DNA from: Styela clava
Lineage: Eukaryota; Chordata; Ascidiacea; Stolidobranchia; Styelidae
NCBI RefSeq assembly: GCF_964204865.1
Contig: NC_135255.1
Span: 10,693,135 to 10,757,134, forward strand
DNA: 64,000 nucleotides
Direction of reading: 5' to 3'
Both the position numbers and the translations under genes were made by a program. The notes beneath the pieces are model-generated. The model was given only the letters and a program-made list of their open reading frames with translations. It was not told the DNA's origin and searched no databases. Each line of letters starts with the position of its first letter. Within the stretch, counting starts at the first letter, position 1. Positions 1 through 11,407 of the stretch are shown here, piece by piece.

Positions 1-1
1 T

Positions 2-1368
2 AAAATATGGCTGATGGTTCGAGGCAAAAGAGTTGACAAGCAGAAAACAGCAATTATAAAGAATAATTTGAATCCTAATTTCAATGAAAAATTTGTGTTT
101 GCGTCGCCAATGGATCGACTTCGTGAGATACAACTGGAAATCAGTGTTATGGATCGTGATAAAATCGGCCGGAATGAGACGATAGGAAAGGTTTGTATTA
201 TTTTACCTTCTTCCAATAAGGCTGGTCATTTTCGAATTTCCGATGATTTCAGAATCGAATCGCATATTTGTTTTTTCGAATCGAATATTGGATGGAATGG
301 GAGATATGTAATTGTATGTGATTTTTTACTTTAATAGATCCTACAACACACATAAATTGCTGTAAAAACGTAACTTAACACTCAGACAGTTTGCTGAGTG
401 TTCACCCACAATAAAGAACATGTTTCATCAATAATTAACTCGGAACAATAGAGTCTTATGTCAGAATTGCATTTCAAAACATGGCTTGAATAACAAAAAT
501 GAAGAATTCACCTCGATCTTTGTGCCAACAATAAAACAAGCTAGCGACGATTCAAAATTCTAGTCTTAGTCGATTCGAATAAATTATTATTCGATTCCAT
601 ATGCCCAGGCCTATCTCGGAGCTCTAAGGCTAAGAGGGTTGTAAAGGCGATGTGTGAAACGTCAGACATTTCTCAGCTCATATTTTAACGTGGATAAAGC
701 GAATGACCAAACTGTAAATAAGAGAATAAAGTACATTTAGTTTTGATCTGAATTTTTATCTAAAGCTGGTAAATGCCATTTGGATGACAAACGATCCGAA
801 ATATAAATTTCTCGTAAATGCGTGATTCGACAATCGAGCCAAATATAATTTTGTTTGGCTCAAATAGGTCTTCTAGTGCTGCGTGTGCAATGAAGAAAAA
901 ATGACAATTTGACCTGGGACCGAGATATTCTTTCTTATCATATTCTTTTCCAACTTACTTCCAGTGCCAAATCATATCCCAATTCATAAGATTTGTTTGA
1001 TTGAAATAAAGAATGAATAAAAGGTTGTAGGATGTATTCAGTTGGTCAATACCACTTATTTGTTTAACCGATTATAATGGTGTAGTCCGGTAACTTTCGA
1101 GTACCTTATTGCTATTTTGTGTTATATCACAAGAATATTAAACTCATAAAACTGGTTTCACCGAAGAACATATTTGAATCGACTTCGGATCATCGCCGAT
1201 ACGGGTACTAGACTTATCTTTATGGAGAACCGTGTATTATTTTGAGTATTTTATTGATTTTAGATATATTTGGGGACAAAAAGCAACGCTCTGGAGAAAC
1301 GACATTGGAAGGAGATGCTGACAAAAATTCGACAGCCTGTTGAACAATGGCATATTCTAAAAGTTTGA
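2..1368 (+). CDS. Synaptotagmin, 3' part (C-terminal half of C2B domain)
   Basis: Last two coding exons of a synaptotagmin, a vesicle membrane protein that couples calcium to exocytosis; the gene enters from the left edge. Exon 2..190 encodes C2B strands with the polybasic stretch GKRVDKQKTAIIK, then NLNPNFNE and SVMDRDKIGRNETIGK. It ends at a phase-0 donor (AAG|GTTTGT). The intron (191..1263) holds a MITE. Exon 1264..1368 follows an ATTTTAG acceptor and encodes the C2B end, with RHWKEML and the family-typical terminal WHIL, then KV and TGA. The DRDK stretch supplies calcium-loop aspartates. An AATAAA about 130 bases after the stop is a plausible poly(A) signal. By recalled sequence it resembles Syt7/Syt3-like C2B more than Syt4, but paralogue assignment is not secure from half a domain. 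Confidence 0.9.
213..612. repeat. MITE copy 1 (TAAGG-family, hAT-like) in synaptotagmin intron
   Basis: About 390-400 bases, alignable along most of its length with the copy at 43613..44012. Shared landmarks in order are CATTTTCGAAT near the left end, ACACACATAAATTGCTG, a TGCTGAGTGTTCAC-like block, ATGTCAGAA, and ATTCGATTC near the right end. The ends are imperfect inverted repeats (TAAGGCTGGTCATTTTCGAA against the complement of the right end). No clean target duplication remains here, so this copy looks older than the 43.6-kb one. No coding capacity is seen. Confidence 0.7.
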
Positions 1369-2832
1369 TGACCAAGCAAATACAAATAACTGAATTCTAC
1401 ACAGATGTATACGCACAGTAGATAACAAAGCAGTCTTTCTTCAAGACAGTCAAACAACTAACTGTGAAAACGTATTGTACATCACGAAATAGTAGATCTG
1501 AATAAAGCACTGTGTTCTGCATATCTTACTACAAGTTATAAAAGTGCGTTGTCCATATTGATGATATAGCGTCGTAGTATGTCCCCAAAAACTACCGAAG
1601 GTAGTGACAAACTGCGAATAAATCTATCCATACCTGGTTGCGGAAAATACAAAAGTGTCATCTTCTGGTCCATACCAATCTGAGGTAACAATCAATAGCA
1701 TATCTAATTTTGATTATGTTCATTCTACAATGATTAGCCGATATTTATGGCAGTCAAATTAGAAATTGGAATTATCGTGTATCTTTTGCGTCGTATTTTT
1801 TGCATTCACAAATTAATAATTTGCAGTATATCACTGTCACGGCAGAATAATGAGTAGTGTGGGAAATGCCATGAGGTTTTAAAAAGATATTTGCATTTTT
1901 TTCCAATTATTTGAATAATAGTAACAACTGTTAACATTTATAACTAATTTGAATATGCTGAGCAATACTGTTCAACTCATTCGCGTGCCATACTCGAACG
2001 TATACGATCCACAGATTCTGTTTTTTTTTTTCGTTGAATTAACCAGCGGAAGGTAATTCGGTTATATTTTTTCTATCGATTCATTTAAAGTTGTAACGTA
2101 TTGATGCGCCCCGGAAATTTTATTGAATTTTCAATTTGGACTACTTAAATCTATTCTAAACGAAAAAAAACCTACAAAAATCTCAGTTTCGAAATTTAAA
2201 AATTCAAATTGTGTACTGGAAACGGGAAAATGTTTTAGAAAGTCTAATTGGTTTTAGGTTGCCCGAGGTAGACTGATTTAATAAATATTCAAATTGTAAA
2301 GAGTGTGTCATCCACCACTGATCAATATTATTTAAATTTAGTCATGGATTCAAATTGATCAACTGTTTTTTTTTTTAATTTAATAGTTTGGTACGTCGAG
2401 GTTTTTGCTTCCTTATATATATATATGATTACATATTTACTTTACTGTTATCTAAGTTAACTCTTTAAGATTTGCAATTACATTTGTTAGACGTTTTTAT
2501 AATCGCGGTTCATCATTTGCAGAACTTTAGCAACCCCAGGTCAACGTGAAAATGTATTGCTTAGTAGTATTTTATTGATGCTATGTTATACAATAGTATC
2601 CGTTCGGGTTTGCGTACTTTTGCTAATGAAATTTAATTTTGTTGCACATTATTATTATTTTTTATTCAATTTGAGAACTTAGTTACCACTTACTTCACGT
2701 CGCTTCAACATGTCGTGCAATACACAAAGCAAACATATATTACGAATGATTTTGGAATGGTATGATAGTATATAGAAACTAGAATGTTTCAGGATCAGTA
2801 TCACTATATTTTGAACTCAAGCATATACAGCA

Positions 2833-3050
2833 GTGGTTGGCAACCTTTTGTTGTTCGTGGGTCAAAAATAAATCTTAAATAAGCCTTTCTTGAAGCAAGG
2901 TCGCGCGTACTCACTCAGACATATAAGTGATTTGTGCCTGAGCAAAGTTACGGGTAATACGCAGGGTAAGCAATGCCTCGAGCATTTTATACTGGTTGGA
3001 AGGGGTACTGCAATGGCACAAACAGCTTTTGGGAGATGTGACACCTTGTG
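2833..3050. repeat. hAT-type MITE remnant, left end
   Basis: Begins with CAGTGGTTGGCAACCTTTT, a terminal sequence typical of hAT-derived non-autonomous elements. No matching right terminal repeat was found within the next few hundred bases, so this is a truncated copy and its right limit is approximate. No protein is encoded. Confidence 0.45.
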
Positions 3051-3350
3051 TAAGAGAGGTCCACCAATTTATTTATTGATACTTTATTGAGTTCCAGGAA
3101 ATTCTCTTTCGCAACATCTGTTTTCAATAGGTATGCCAGTTTTGCAATATTCATACGATAATACAAACACGATAATTCACGATGGTTTTTAGAGCAGCGG
3201 TATAGACTAATGTTGTCTTGTTACATTCTCGTCTTCTTGTGGAAAAATCGCTACTCTGTTCAACTACAGGATCAAATGCTTCGAAACATTTAGTGGTTAA
3301 AGATTGTTGTTGTCGCTAGTAGGCTATTACTTTTCTTATTTTAAAAAGTT

Positions 3351-3442
3351 CTGTGTACCAAGATGGCGCACAACCTGAACTCAGTTTGTGTTCCAGGTTA
3401 GGGTTCGGGTTGTGCGACATCTTGGTGCGCATACTTCGGGAG
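3351..3442. repeat. Short fold-back element, copy 1
   Basis: Roughly 90 bases able to fold into a hairpin: ACCAAGATGGCGCACAACC on the left pairs imperfectly with GGTTGTGCGACATCTTGGT on the right. A second, better-preserved copy lies at 62917..63018, about 60 kb away, sharing the loop text GGTTAGGGTTCGGGTTGTG with few changes. It is a non-coding fold-back MITE. Confidence 0.7.
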
Positions 3443-4107
3443 TACCAAAAAATGTTAATATTTTTTCCCTTACATTTGCACTTTTATCAGTAGAGTGCAA
3501 AACAAAAATCCAGTTTTGATATCATATCATGAGTATATCGCACAAAAACAAGTAGTTGTGAGCATAACGCCACTGCACTTCAAAGAATTATACCCTTCGC
3601 CTCAACTTACTTATTTGCACACGGGTACACTTGTTCAAATCAAGACGCATGGAACAGATTTGATGTGCAAGATCGCATGAGATAAATCAGTGAACTATTT
3701 GTTATTTGTGTTACGTACGTGAGAAGTAGCAGCTAATTTGCATGTTGTCCGAATAACTCTATGCTAGGTTCTTTCATTGTGCTTTGGCTTTGAAAATTGC
3801 GGGGGTTCTCGGTAACTTGCCCATTGGCGTTTGCATAATATTTCACCCATTTAGAATTGTATTAGGTATAAGCTTATAATCTACAACTTTTATTTCATTT
3901 TTAGATAATAATTTGATTGTTATCTAGTGTATTTTCTTAACTAACTCTTTGTGCAAATTATGGCAACCTGTTGTTGGGACAGTCTCGTGTTTGCCAGTAT
4001 TTGGTGGAAGAGCCGTAGTTTTTCTGTTCTAGATTTAGTGTTAACTTGTAGGGAACATAGGATTGTATCTTATGCAGAGATAGTTAGGATTCGAAGTCAT
4101 TAGGTTT

Positions 4108-4407
4108 GCACTTAATACAAACCAGCATACAAAAATTCAAATATATTTGGGTTCGGTCTTTCCAGAAGTTTATATATATATCGGCATCCTTAAACGCGCA
4201 CTTCCTCTGCCGGCTACAGCAAATAAAGATTGTTTACTATGATGTTCTAGTTCTTTTCATATATATTCAAAACTATATAAATCATTTTAAACAAAGAAAC
4301 TTGAAAAGCGGGGCTAATGATCCAAAATAAAGAATTAAGTGCGGTCCGAATCCAATACTCGAAAGGTTCGGATTCGGACCGCGGTCCGTCAGTTGACTAA
4401 CCGGGGT
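4108..4407. repeat. hAT MITE, diverged copy of the 35.0-kb element
   Basis: About 300 bases matching 35049..35340: shared blocks are CAGCATACAAAA, GGTCTTTCCAGAA, TTAAACGCGCACTTCC, CATATATATTCAAAACTATA and GCTAATGATCCAAAAT. Near the right end GCGGTCCGAATCC and GGATTCGGACCGC form a perfect 13-base inverted repeat. The terminal repeats are eroded (CAGTTGACTAACC against CAGTTGAGTAGCCCTG in the intact copy). Confidence 0.75.
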
Positions 4408-5806
4408 CTATAGGTTTTCAAGTTTCCTGGGAGCTGCGTTCTTACTTATATAATATTTTAATTTGGTTCTTTCGCATTATACGGTGTAGCTGCTATATCT
4501 GCAATGATTTGATTAATGATGGGGCATATCAATGTTGCAAACAATTTTGGCAACTACGGATGCATAGGAAATTAGTCCTATATACTTTTCCGAGTATTTT
4601 ATGAAAAAACTTTTGACGTACGTGCGCCATTGAAATCTTTGTATTTAGCATAAACTTCTCTGCACTCCCTCGACTTTCGTCCAATTCTGCGAAGATTTGA
4701 AACTAATTGCATTTTCACAGTATTTGGTAATCACATTCAAATACTATTTTTGATTCAGGATTTTAAAACTCTCCGAATGTGTGTAAGATCGTTGCAATCT
4801 AACGTTAGTCTGGTGAAGCTAGCCTGCATGAGAAAGAAATTTTCGCGAGGCGTCTAACGTGAGCACATCATATGTCTGTGTTCACATCTTTAATAGCGCC
4901 TGATAGCCTCACCTACAAACAGGTGGTTCAGTGCGACCACTCTGCATGGTGCGGTCTGGCACTTGGCCTGAAGGGTCTGTCGACCCATAATTATGGGGAG
5001 GCTCCATATTGTTACGTCATAATATAGATCAAAACACAGGTGTATAATCGTGAAGTGTTTTCTTAAATTTAACCGGCTTCTCGAGCCTTCTGTTCATCGT
5101 TAAAATGCAAATCAGGCATTTAATCCTTAAAACTCGGTGAAACGTCGCGAATCGGATCAGTTGGCATTGTTGACGAGCCCTGTTATATAGCCAGGTAGAA
5201 TTTTTCTTTCTCATGAATTTAAATTACAAGCTTGTATAAAACAAATGAAAGTTTTATTATTATTATCAAATTCATCTTATTCTGAGGGCTGAAGTGTCCA
5301 CATATCCTGTATCACATCGTTTAGTTGACAGGTGTAACAGGTAGGTTAACTAGGAAGTAAAACTCACAATTTTGGCATATAAATAAAATAAAGTCAAAAC
5401 TGTAATACAGACATTTGTCAAAAAAAAATAACATCAGTATAACCATAAGAAAACGTTCACAAGTAATTGACAATAAAGTAGATATATATATACCGGTATA
5501 TTCACAATAAAGAAAATAAATAAACATTAAAAAATCAATTTTTTATTATCACGGAACACGAGTATTCAACCTGTAGTGTAAAACATCCACATACCATGCA
5601 GTACAGTTTGCCACAATTTACACACCAACAAGTTTGAGGTCAAAAGAAAAACCACTTTATCCGAGTAGCAAAGAAACGAAAGTTTTATCACACCACTACG
5701 CAATCTCTGCTATTTTTCTTCAGTTGCAGCAAACATCGTTCTACCCAACACGACAATTCATCATGTCATTCCGCTCCTTAGTTTTTCCTTCAAATCGAAA
5801 TTCTTT

Positions 5807-8800
5807 TCATTTATTAAAATTAGGCTTTGTCATGTTCTTTCTGCAGTTAGGACAAGCTCTTGTGTTGACAAGACCCATTTCTGAAACACATCTAAAAAAG
5901 GAGCAAAAAGTCATCGTAAACACAAAAAATAAGACTGTAATATTAGTTGTATATATAAAGGGTGGTGCCATTTCCATAGATCGGTGAATAGCTTATATTG
6001 TTTAAGTTGCTGAGAAAAAAATGAATTCAAATTGAATTCAAGCCATAATTTGCTTACTCACTGAAGTGAAGCGTACTCACTTTAGGTGAAAAATATGTGA
6101 ACAAGGCAACGCCTCCAGTTGTTCGTGTTTTTCTGCAATCGGCTTATCACAAGCTCCGCAATATAACTCCATTTCTTCGAGTAACTTATGGTATTTTATT
6201 GTGCAGTCACGTGCTTCTTGTAAATTGTTTAGACGTTGTTGCGCCACGGCCAGCTCTCCGTAAATGCTCATGCTTTCCATCTAGCGGAAGATAACATAAA
6301 TAATAAAAATCATCATATATATCAATGTATCTTGAAAGTAAAGCATCTTAATTAACCTTTGTCGTTAGTATAAAAAACAGATAAAAATAAAATAAATGAG
6401 TTTTTGCTGAAGTGTAGATCAATATTTAGTGCTGATGTAATGATCACCATTTAATGAATTTAAAAAGGTGCCAACGTTCATCAATTTGAATACTGTTATA
6501 TATAGATTAAACATTATTCCGAGCTTTAACGCAGTATATACTATATATAAAATTCGTTACGCCAAGAGAAACGTTGCACTTACGTTTGCCTTAATTTCTT
6601 GTGATAGTTTAAGAGCATCGTCATATAGTTGGATCGCCTGTAATGATATAGTATTGAAGTGAGAATTGATTGGACCTCTAGTTTCCATAGTATCAGATAT
6701 TGCCTGGGAAACTCTATATGAGATTAATTCATTGAAGTTGGAAGACCTAAAGATTGTACATGGCATGGCTATCCAGGCTAACCTAACACAAACGATTCAT
6801 AACCATATCTGTACTATTTTGTATACTTGAGGTAAAACTATCACGCTGGAATCAAAACTATATATATATATATATATATATATAGAAAAATTGGGGTGTG
6901 CTGAACGCATGAGATCATAAAACCATACGAAAGTAATAAATTATATCATTGTTACAAAACCAATTACCTGCTAAAAAACTGTAAATATCAGAATTATATA
7001 GCATCTAAGAACTTACTGTTCCATAATTTTTAGTCTTTATATGCACTTTGGCTTTGCCAACCAGAACCTTCACTTCACCATAACGATCACCAATTTCTCG
7101 CATCATTGAGCCAGCGGATTCATACCTAGGTAATGCGCGTTCTGGATCTTTCCTTGTTCGATGAATGTCAGCAAAACACAACAAACAATAAGCTTGCGAA
7201 CCTCTGTCACCGCTTTCAATTGCAAACTTCAGAGCTTCCTGACAATAAAATAAAATATTTGAAAAAAATACGTATTAAATTGAAATTGTAGCTTCAACAT
7301 CATGCGATAAAATTCTTATAATCAGATGTCCACCTCACCAGTGTCATACAGAAAACCCTATAAACATTTAAAAATATTATATTCATCATTCATATATTCA
7401 TCATTCTAATTGTGGAAGATTGTACTGCAATATATTTTGTTACTTGACCCATATACAAATATCCTATTCTGACAACTGCGATTTTCCTTGTTTGGAGCGC
7501 TTGTCTGTTTTTTGAAGTCGATTGTGTGAATTCTGTTGCAATTGATTTGGTACCTCACTACAGGACATCGCTTCTTCCAATTTTCCGACTTTTCTGTAAG
7601 CTTCTCCCAAATGTAGTTGAATGAACGTTCTGTTTCGTGGGCTGTCTTTTTCATCCAAAATTTCTGCCGCCTTCAGAGGAAAAAATGTGGCCTGTAAAAA
7701 AATAATTTTGTTGTCATGCTTTGTAAAACTCTAAATCAGTACTACCTAAAGCAAATGAAACATAAACATCAATCGGTATAATGAAAAATACATATTTTTC
7801 TGTTTATTCCAATATTTTATACATAAAAACTTGATAGACTGTGTTCATTGAAAATCGTAGAAAAAATAGTGATCCAATTTAATAATGTTCACAACGAAGC
7901 AATTCATTGATAGAAAAATCTACGTTGAATTATCTTCCATTTCACTTTATATTTGTTTTATCCGCATTTCAAAATGCATGTATTATATTTAATTTCCCAC
8001 CTTTTCATAATCTTTCAGGTTAACATAAAAACGCCCAAGAGCACAACATGACATGCATTCCAAATCGGTGTTTTGTTGAGAACTTGCCAAACTCAAAGAT
8101 CTTTCTAGATCTTCTAAAGCTTTTCTGTGGTTTCCTAAACGAAGTTGTGCACTTCCTCTGCATAGATGGATTTCTCCTGTTATTCGTAACGTTACTTCGC
8201 TGTTGGCTCCTCTACATTTGGCAATGAATGTCAGACTTTTCAAGCAATAATCGACGCTTTTTGAAAATTCTGACAGCCACAAGTTAGCCCTGGAAAATTA
8301 AATGATTGTTTACTACTCTTTTAGGTCTGAAAAGCAAAATACGATACCTAAATTCAGAGAAAAAAATACAAATTCAACAACATATCTTATACTAATTCTG
8401 CCTTTGATAAATTAGAGAAAAATGCAACCTATTTCTCCAATTGAAAACTAGATGAAAAACCGGTCCCCAAATTCTATATGATTATATACTCTCAACATCG
8501 TTTTAAATAAATGAATTTATAGGAAAAATACACGACTATGATGTCAGATTATTGAGTAGATTCTATTGGTGATTCTATAATTAATGATTATATTCATTCG
8601 TTATATTGAAGTAATTATTCATCCAAAGCAAATTGGTCTAATAACCGAAATCCGAAAATCCGGTAAACATCTAACATTGCTAGCAAAAGATTTTCTTTAA
8701 AATCAATCCTAGTTTATCTTTTATCAAAGAAGTAGTTTCGTTCATTCGAGTCGATGCCAGTTTTGTTTTGTCTTACGTGGCGACAAAATGTTCGTTATAT

Positions 8801-9193
8801 AGGCATAGGCTAATGAAAATGAATACGTACTACTTACCTTGCTAAATTTAAATACGAGTCAGCAAGAGTTGTATTGATGCTTACGAGTGATTCTCCACCC
8901 ATAAAGTCCGACTGAATACATTTTGTTTTAATAGCTTGAGCTATTTCGATTTGTTTGACTGATATTTCCAACATTATTCTGTATCTACCCCATCCTTCTA
9001 CAGTTCTGATTGCATATCCAAGCACGTTCCATCTTTCTTTTGGATTGCGAACTTTTCTGCAAATGTCTTTCAGCCAATGTTTTGCTGCTGTCCCATCTCC
9101 ATCATCGATCAGATTTTTCAATTCTTCTTTGTACTGTTTTTCTAATTTTGCATCATTCGGACTTCGACTCTGATGACCGTTATTCTGCCCCAT
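5807..9193 (-). CDS. RAPSN: Rapsyn, complete, seven coding exons
   Basis: Predicted 447-residue rapsyn, the myristoylated scaffold that clusters nicotinic acetylcholine receptors at postsynaptic membranes (vertebrate form 412 residues). Exons (5' to 3'): 9193..8838, 8289..8001, 7691..7554, 7238..7017, 6637..6584, 6280..6081, 5891..5807; all phases agree and total 448 codons. The start at 9193 gives MGQ with Gly2 available for myristoylation, as in known rapsyns. Tetratricopeptide-like helices follow ([56 protein letters not shown]). The C-terminal RING-H2 ligands are C394, C397, C413, H415, H418, C421, C433 and C436 ([29 protein letters not shown]). It lies downstream of a nicotinic receptor subunit on the same strand. 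The N-terminal ~40 residues are longer and more divergent than in vertebrates. Confidence 0.95.
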
Positions 9194-9858
9194 ATCTATA
9201 TTGGAATCTATTTTTATTTTTGCTAGAATTGAATTAAATGAATTTGTTTTATAAAGACCGAAATTCCGGTAAATTGTGAATATAAAAGCTGCATCGAATG
9301 TGCTATTTGAAATTTGAACGGAATTTTCATTGGAAAGCTGTACATACTGTAGCTGCACTATACTGTACACGCAAATCACAAATCTCGTTATTATGAGCTA
9401 CAAACACCCTTTTCCATAACATTTTATCTATTGTAGATTTCTTAAGCATTGTTCGATTTTACTCGTATTTTAGAAATCCATATACGATTTGCTAATAATT
9501 TCATCTGTTTGTCAAATGTTTTATACAGCTGTCATTGTACTAGCCGTAAATAAAAAATATTTACCGGTAACTGGTGCTTACCAACAGCGGTTTAACTCCA
9601 ACTATGACTAATAAACGCACACGTACTTCAGTCAAACGGAATTTCTACTTGAAGGTATCCTATATAAATTGTCGTCACTCTGAGTTTATTCCGCAACCAT
9701 ACTCCCGAGAGATTTAGCCAGTATAGCGGTAGCTCAAAGACAGACAAGAAATATTGTTCGACACTGTTCGTGTTTCTGCTTCGAAGTGAAATGCGGCCGT
9801 GACCCATTATTAATAATGTTAATACCAAAACGATTTCAGATCCATTAACACCTTGGTA
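9194..9858. promoter_or_regulatory. Presumed rapsyn upstream region
   Basis: About 660 bases between the rapsyn start codon (minus strand) and a small plus-strand ORF. In-frame ATG codons upstream of 9193 (the most distal at 9379) would extend the protein, but the Gly2 context argues for 9193. No recognisable core promoter was identified. If the 9859 ORF is real, this would be a divergent promoter region. Confidence 0.25.
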
Positions 9859-10101
9859 ATGACATTCCATGGCGTCAGTAGATTGCATAAGGCGTCATGT
9901 AGGAAGGAAATGTTTCAAAGAAATGTTGTGAACTGTTTCGTTTCATGTAAGAAAGCAAGTATATATGAGAAATTGAGAGTATTCGAACTTTTCAACTTGA
10001 AGGATAAAAGCTCCAAGAAAGTATCCTTTGTTGACACCAACCTTATTGAAGATAAATTTGAAGCTAATATTGATATTGATATCACCGACTCGGAGTCGTG
10101 A
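9859..10101 (+). CDS. Possible small single-exon protein, 80 residues, unknown
   Basis: Not a family I recognise. From ATG at 9859 the frame stays open for 80 codons with protein-like composition: a basic, cysteine-containing N-terminal half (SRLHKASCRKEM, NCFVSCKK), then KLRVFELFNLKDKSSKKVSF, and an acidic tail (EANIDIDITDSES). AATAAA follows within about 90 bases of the stop (GAAATAAATC). It lies in the interval between rapsyn and the nicotinic receptor gene, on the opposite strand. It could be a real small gene, the last exon of an unseen gene, or a chance ORF. Confidence 0.35.
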   Translation: MTFHGVSRLHKASCRKEMFQRNVVNCFVSCKKASIYEKLRVFELFNLKDKSSKKVSFVDTNLIEDKFEANIDIDITDSES

Positions 10102-11407
10102 AAAACCTAATATCTATTCACTGTTTCTGCAATTCCTTGTTCATCTGTAACGAGTATCTTTCGTTAGATATAATTCAATGGTGAAATAAATCAATATTTA
10201 AATAATATAAACATAAAAATCAAAAACTAAATAAGGAATACTATCAGCATGGCTGCTATTCGCATTATATTATTATGCCGTCCATTGCGCCCATCGAATA
10301 TTAAACAACCAAACTAACTATTTATCACTATTTGCAAAGGCTTGTTCCTTGACTGATTTTCAACTTGCCTGTGTCCGATATTCTGCAGCTAACTCTTGCT
10401 TTCCTCTCAACGTTAATCCCTCGTAGGTTGTATCCCTAAGCGGAGAATGTCTTAATTTACCAATTACATCATATACATTCTTACTATCCAAATATTTTCA
10501 TGACGTCATACTAAATTGTTCGATCGCCAGGGGTATTGAAGTTCATAAATGATGAAACATTATTGAACATGTTTTCAGTTTCTAATGGTTTAATGGGGTT
10601 TAGATAAGTGTCAAACACTTTTGAAGGATGAAGAGCTCTATCGCCGAAAACAAATCTGTTTTATGTCAAAGTATATTAAGTAATATTTAACGCATCCCAC
10701 GTTTGTTTATGAAGATTCAAGTTATCAAGTGTGCTATTAAAAAATGTTATCAAGTGATGATTGTAAGATATTCTGGTTTGTGGTATTCTGGTTCTTCCAT
10801 CATTATGAACACTTATGTAAGTCACTTAATTTTCAAGATTGAATAACGAGATTTTGAAATTTCAAATGGAATATTTTTAATAGGTTTATTCACAAACAAT
10901 TGTTAATTTGATAAATATTATATTTTTGATTATCCTGGGTATTCATTAAACACGACTCCAAATTAGTTCAAAATATTACAAAGAAAAATGCTTATTCATT
11001 CAATATTTTTACAGACTCCCCGGGTAAATATAATATATATACAACTTCAAATGCAACCGTATATAAGGCCATTTTCATTTCATATATAAAGCCTAAAGTC
11101 CAAACTACACAGAAACACAATATTTTGCAGTGACCTTGCAAATGTCGAACTTGGCACACGACAGAAAAATGCAAGCAATGCAAGAAAAAACTAAAAATAG
11201 TTAGGTATTTTAGAAGGCACTAGAAGGTCAAGCAAAAAAACCACAGATGTTGCAAAATACTACATAAACATATCACTAACAATCATATAAATTACACTCA
11301 GAATCAAAGTTTCAATTGGATCAAAAGTGCTTAGAGTCAGTGTTTTCAATTGAAAAAGTTTTGAAATATTTTTCCGAGCTTCTCATTCACTTGTAATTAT
11401 TCAATAT
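10102..11407. other. Non-coding interval downstream of the nicotinic receptor gene
   Basis: AT-rich DNA with no exon recognised. TTTATT near 10881 is a minus-strand AATAAA and could end the receptor transcript, whose stop codon is at 11408. Confidence 0.4.

Larger units (their letters stand above)
1369..5806. other. Non-coding stretch between synaptotagmin and rapsyn
   Basis: No exon recognised on either strand between the synaptotagmin stop and the rapsyn stop. It holds transposon remnants (2833-3050, 3351-3442, 4108-4407), homopolymer T runs and short TA microsatellites. TTTATT motifs near 5535 are minus-strand AATAAA and could serve rapsyn polyadenylation. Confidence 0.5.

Noticed and set aside
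2890-3090. Open frames on both strands around 2.9-3.1 kb
   Set aside because: They fall inside a hAT-type MITE remnant, which explains the locally higher G+C.
5634-5987. 117-codon plus-strand open frame
   Set aside because: It overlaps the last rapsyn exon on the other strand, whose CPNCR motif and phase fit are decisive; the plus frame has no family resemblance.
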